Assembly (NCBI GenBank): GCA_945952425.1
Contig: CAMFIX010000165.1
Coordinates: 1-6,822, forward strand
DNA: 6,822 nucleotides
Direction: 5' to 3'
Source: an uncultured Pseudorhodobacter sp.
GTDB lineage: Bacteria; Pseudomonadota; Alphaproteobacteria; Rhodobacterales; Rhodobacteraceae
In this document: positions 6,031 to 6,822 of the stretch, piece after piece
Position numbering within the stretch: position 1 is the first letter of the stretch
Layout: each line of letters opens with the position of its first letter
Program-made: the position numbers and the translations under genes
The notes under the pieces: generated by a model
The model's input: the letters and a program-made list of their open reading frames with translations, nothing else
Databases searched by the model: none
Told to the model about the DNA's origin: nothing

Positions 6031-6054
6031 GGGCGGCCCCCGAAGAGGCCGCCC
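6031..6054 (-). terminator. UUCG-tetraloop hairpin between rplY and pth (terminator or attenuator)
   Basis: On the minus strand GGGCGGCC and GGCCGCCC form 8 perfect pairs, extended by a U-G and a C-G pair that close a UUCG tetraloop, so the stem is effectively 10 bp. The sequence after it, GTTTGC, has only a short U-run. The hairpin begins 22 nt after the rplY stop and ends 9 nt before the pth Shine-Dalgarno. Termination would leave pth untranslated from the rplY transcript. A smaller GATCC/GGATC stem (6063-6077) overlaps the rplY stop codon. Confidence 0.6.
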
Positions 6055-6075
6055 GCGGAACCGATCCCCGAAGGA

Positions 6076-6669
6076 TCAGGCCTCTTCGACGGCAGCCAGG
6101 CCCGCCGGGGCCGCGATGTTCGCGATCACGAAATTGCGCGAGATCGTCGGCTTCACGCCTTCCGGCAGAACCACGTCCGAGATGTGGATGACGTCGCCGA
6201 TGTTCTTGCCGGTCAGGTCGACCGTGATGTGATCGGGGATGTCGCCCGCCAGCACTTCCAGTTCGACTTCCGAGCGCACGACGGTCAGCGTGCCGCCGCG
6301 CTTGATGCCCGGGGCCTTGTCGGCATTGTCGAAATTCACGTGGATGTGCAGGACGATGCGGCTTTCGTCATGCAGGCGCATGAAGTCGACATGGATCGGC
6401 TGATCCTTCACGACATCGCGCTGCACGCCGCGGCAGATGACGTGAACGTCAGCCTGGCCCGGGGCCTTCAGGTTGAAGAGCGTCTGCAGGAAGCGGCCGG
6501 CCTTCAGGCGCTTCAAGAGGTAGTAATAGGGAACCTGGATCGACAGGGGCTCTTGCCCGTCGCCGTAAACCACTCCGGGAACCTTCCCGTCGCGCCGTGC
6601 TTGCCGAGCGGCCCCCTTGCCCGTCCCCGACCGAAGCTCGACTTCGAGATCATGGATCTCACGTGCCAT
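6076..6669 (-). CDS. rplY: Large ribosomal subunit protein bL25 (L25/Ctc, TL5-type)
   Basis: This 5S rRNA-binding protein sits in the central protuberance of the 50S subunit. It has 197 residues, the long Ctc/TL5 form, compared with 94 residues for E. coli L25. The N-terminal L25 domain (about 1-98) shows GTGKGAARQARRDGKVPGVV (15-34) followed by YGDG, and RDVVKDQPIHVDFMRL (84-99). The C-terminal TL5 beta domain (about 100-185) shows HIHVNFDNADKAPGIKRGG, VELEVLAGDIPDHITVDLTG and IHISDVVLPEGVK, followed by a short Ala-rich acidic tail. ATG 6669 is preferred to ATG 6675 because AGGAG (6677-6681) is 7 nt from the former and 1 nt from the latter. The rplY-pth order is a common bacterial arrangement. 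Confidence 0.96.
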   Translation of the reverse strand: MAREIHDLEVELRSGTGKGAARQARRDGKVPGVVYGDGQEPLSIQVPYYYLLKRLKAGRFLQTLFNLKAPGQADVHVICRGVQRDVVKDQPIHVDFMRLHDESRIVLHIHVNFDNADKAPGIKRGGTLTVVRSEVELEVLAGDIPDHITVDLTGKNIGDVIHISDVVLPEGVKPTISRNFVIANIAAPAGLAAVEEA

Positions 6670-6676
6670 CGTCATT

Positions 6677-6681
6677 CTCCT
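6677..6681 (-). promoter_or_regulatory. Shine-Dalgarno site of rplY
   Basis: AGGAG on the minus strand is 7 nt from ATG 6669 but only 1 nt from ATG 6675, so it selects the MAREIHDLEVEL start rather than MTMAREI. No promoter could be placed with confidence in the remaining leader up to 6822. Confidence 0.7.
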
Positions 6682-6822
6682 GTTAAGTCCGCCATCCTCC
6701 AAGGGTGCATGGCGCGACCGGGGGCGCATAGCCGACATCGGGCGGGAAGGGAAGGGGGATTCTGTCGCGCCAACCAGGCGGAGCGCTGGCGCGCAAGAGA
6801 TTGCGTTCAGGGGGGCCAGCCC

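Noticed and set aside
6766..6793. Inverted repeat CGCGCCA / TGGCGCG with a 14-nt spacer upstream of rplY
   Set aside because: The 7-bp stem with a long loop and no T-tract is weak evidence in this GC-rich background, and it cannot be tied to a gene end inside the window.
1..6822. CRISPR array, tRNA or rRNA gene, insertion sequence or prophage
   Set aside because: No regularly spaced long repeats, no cloverleaf-like stretch, no transposase, integrase or phage protein was seen on either strand.

Overview
The window is very GC-rich bacterial chromosome, and the gene set and protein sequences point to an alphaproteobacterium, most likely a Rhodobacterales/Rhodobacteraceae member. The pointers are a YcjX/YcjF pair with alphaproteobacterial-looking sequence, a long L25/Ctc-type ribosomal protein directly upstream of pth, a Pro/Ala-rich tail on Pth, and intergenic hairpin-plus-core repeats of a kind I recall from this group. 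The assignment comes from reading the sequence, not from a database search.

Layout: (1) 1-1906, minus strand: truA (tRNA pseudouridine synthase) is followed by a SulP-family anion transporter whose 3' end lies beyond position 1. (2) 1907-2404: a 498-nt divergent intergenic region with no credible gene. It holds two inverted copies of a hairpin-plus-core repeat, one beside each flanking gene start. (3) 2405-5168, plus strand: a tightly coupled three-gene operon of ycjX (P-loop NTPase, TTG start), a small GNAT acetyltransferase and ycjF (two-TM DUF697 membrane protein), with 4-nt and 14-nt-scale (13 nt) overlaps. (4) 5169-5312: a convergent intergenic region carrying four copies of an 8-mer arranged as a degenerate 64-bp tandem duplication. 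(5) 5313-6669, minus strand: rplY (L25/Ctc) then pth (peptidyl-tRNA hydrolase), separated by a strong UUCG-tetraloop hairpin. (6) 6670-6822: the rplY leader, with no further gene that I can support.

Most genes serve translation and tRNA quality (truA, rplY, pth). The exception is the ycjX-GNAT-ycjF operon. YcjX and YcjF are a conserved but poorly understood pair linked in enterobacteria to stress responses, and the acetyltransferase lodged between them with overlaps on both sides is the best candidate here for an under-described functional unit. The other unexplained signals are the intergenic repeats and two RNA hairpins close to ribosome binding sites. In the transporter, a usually acidic TM8 position is Thr.
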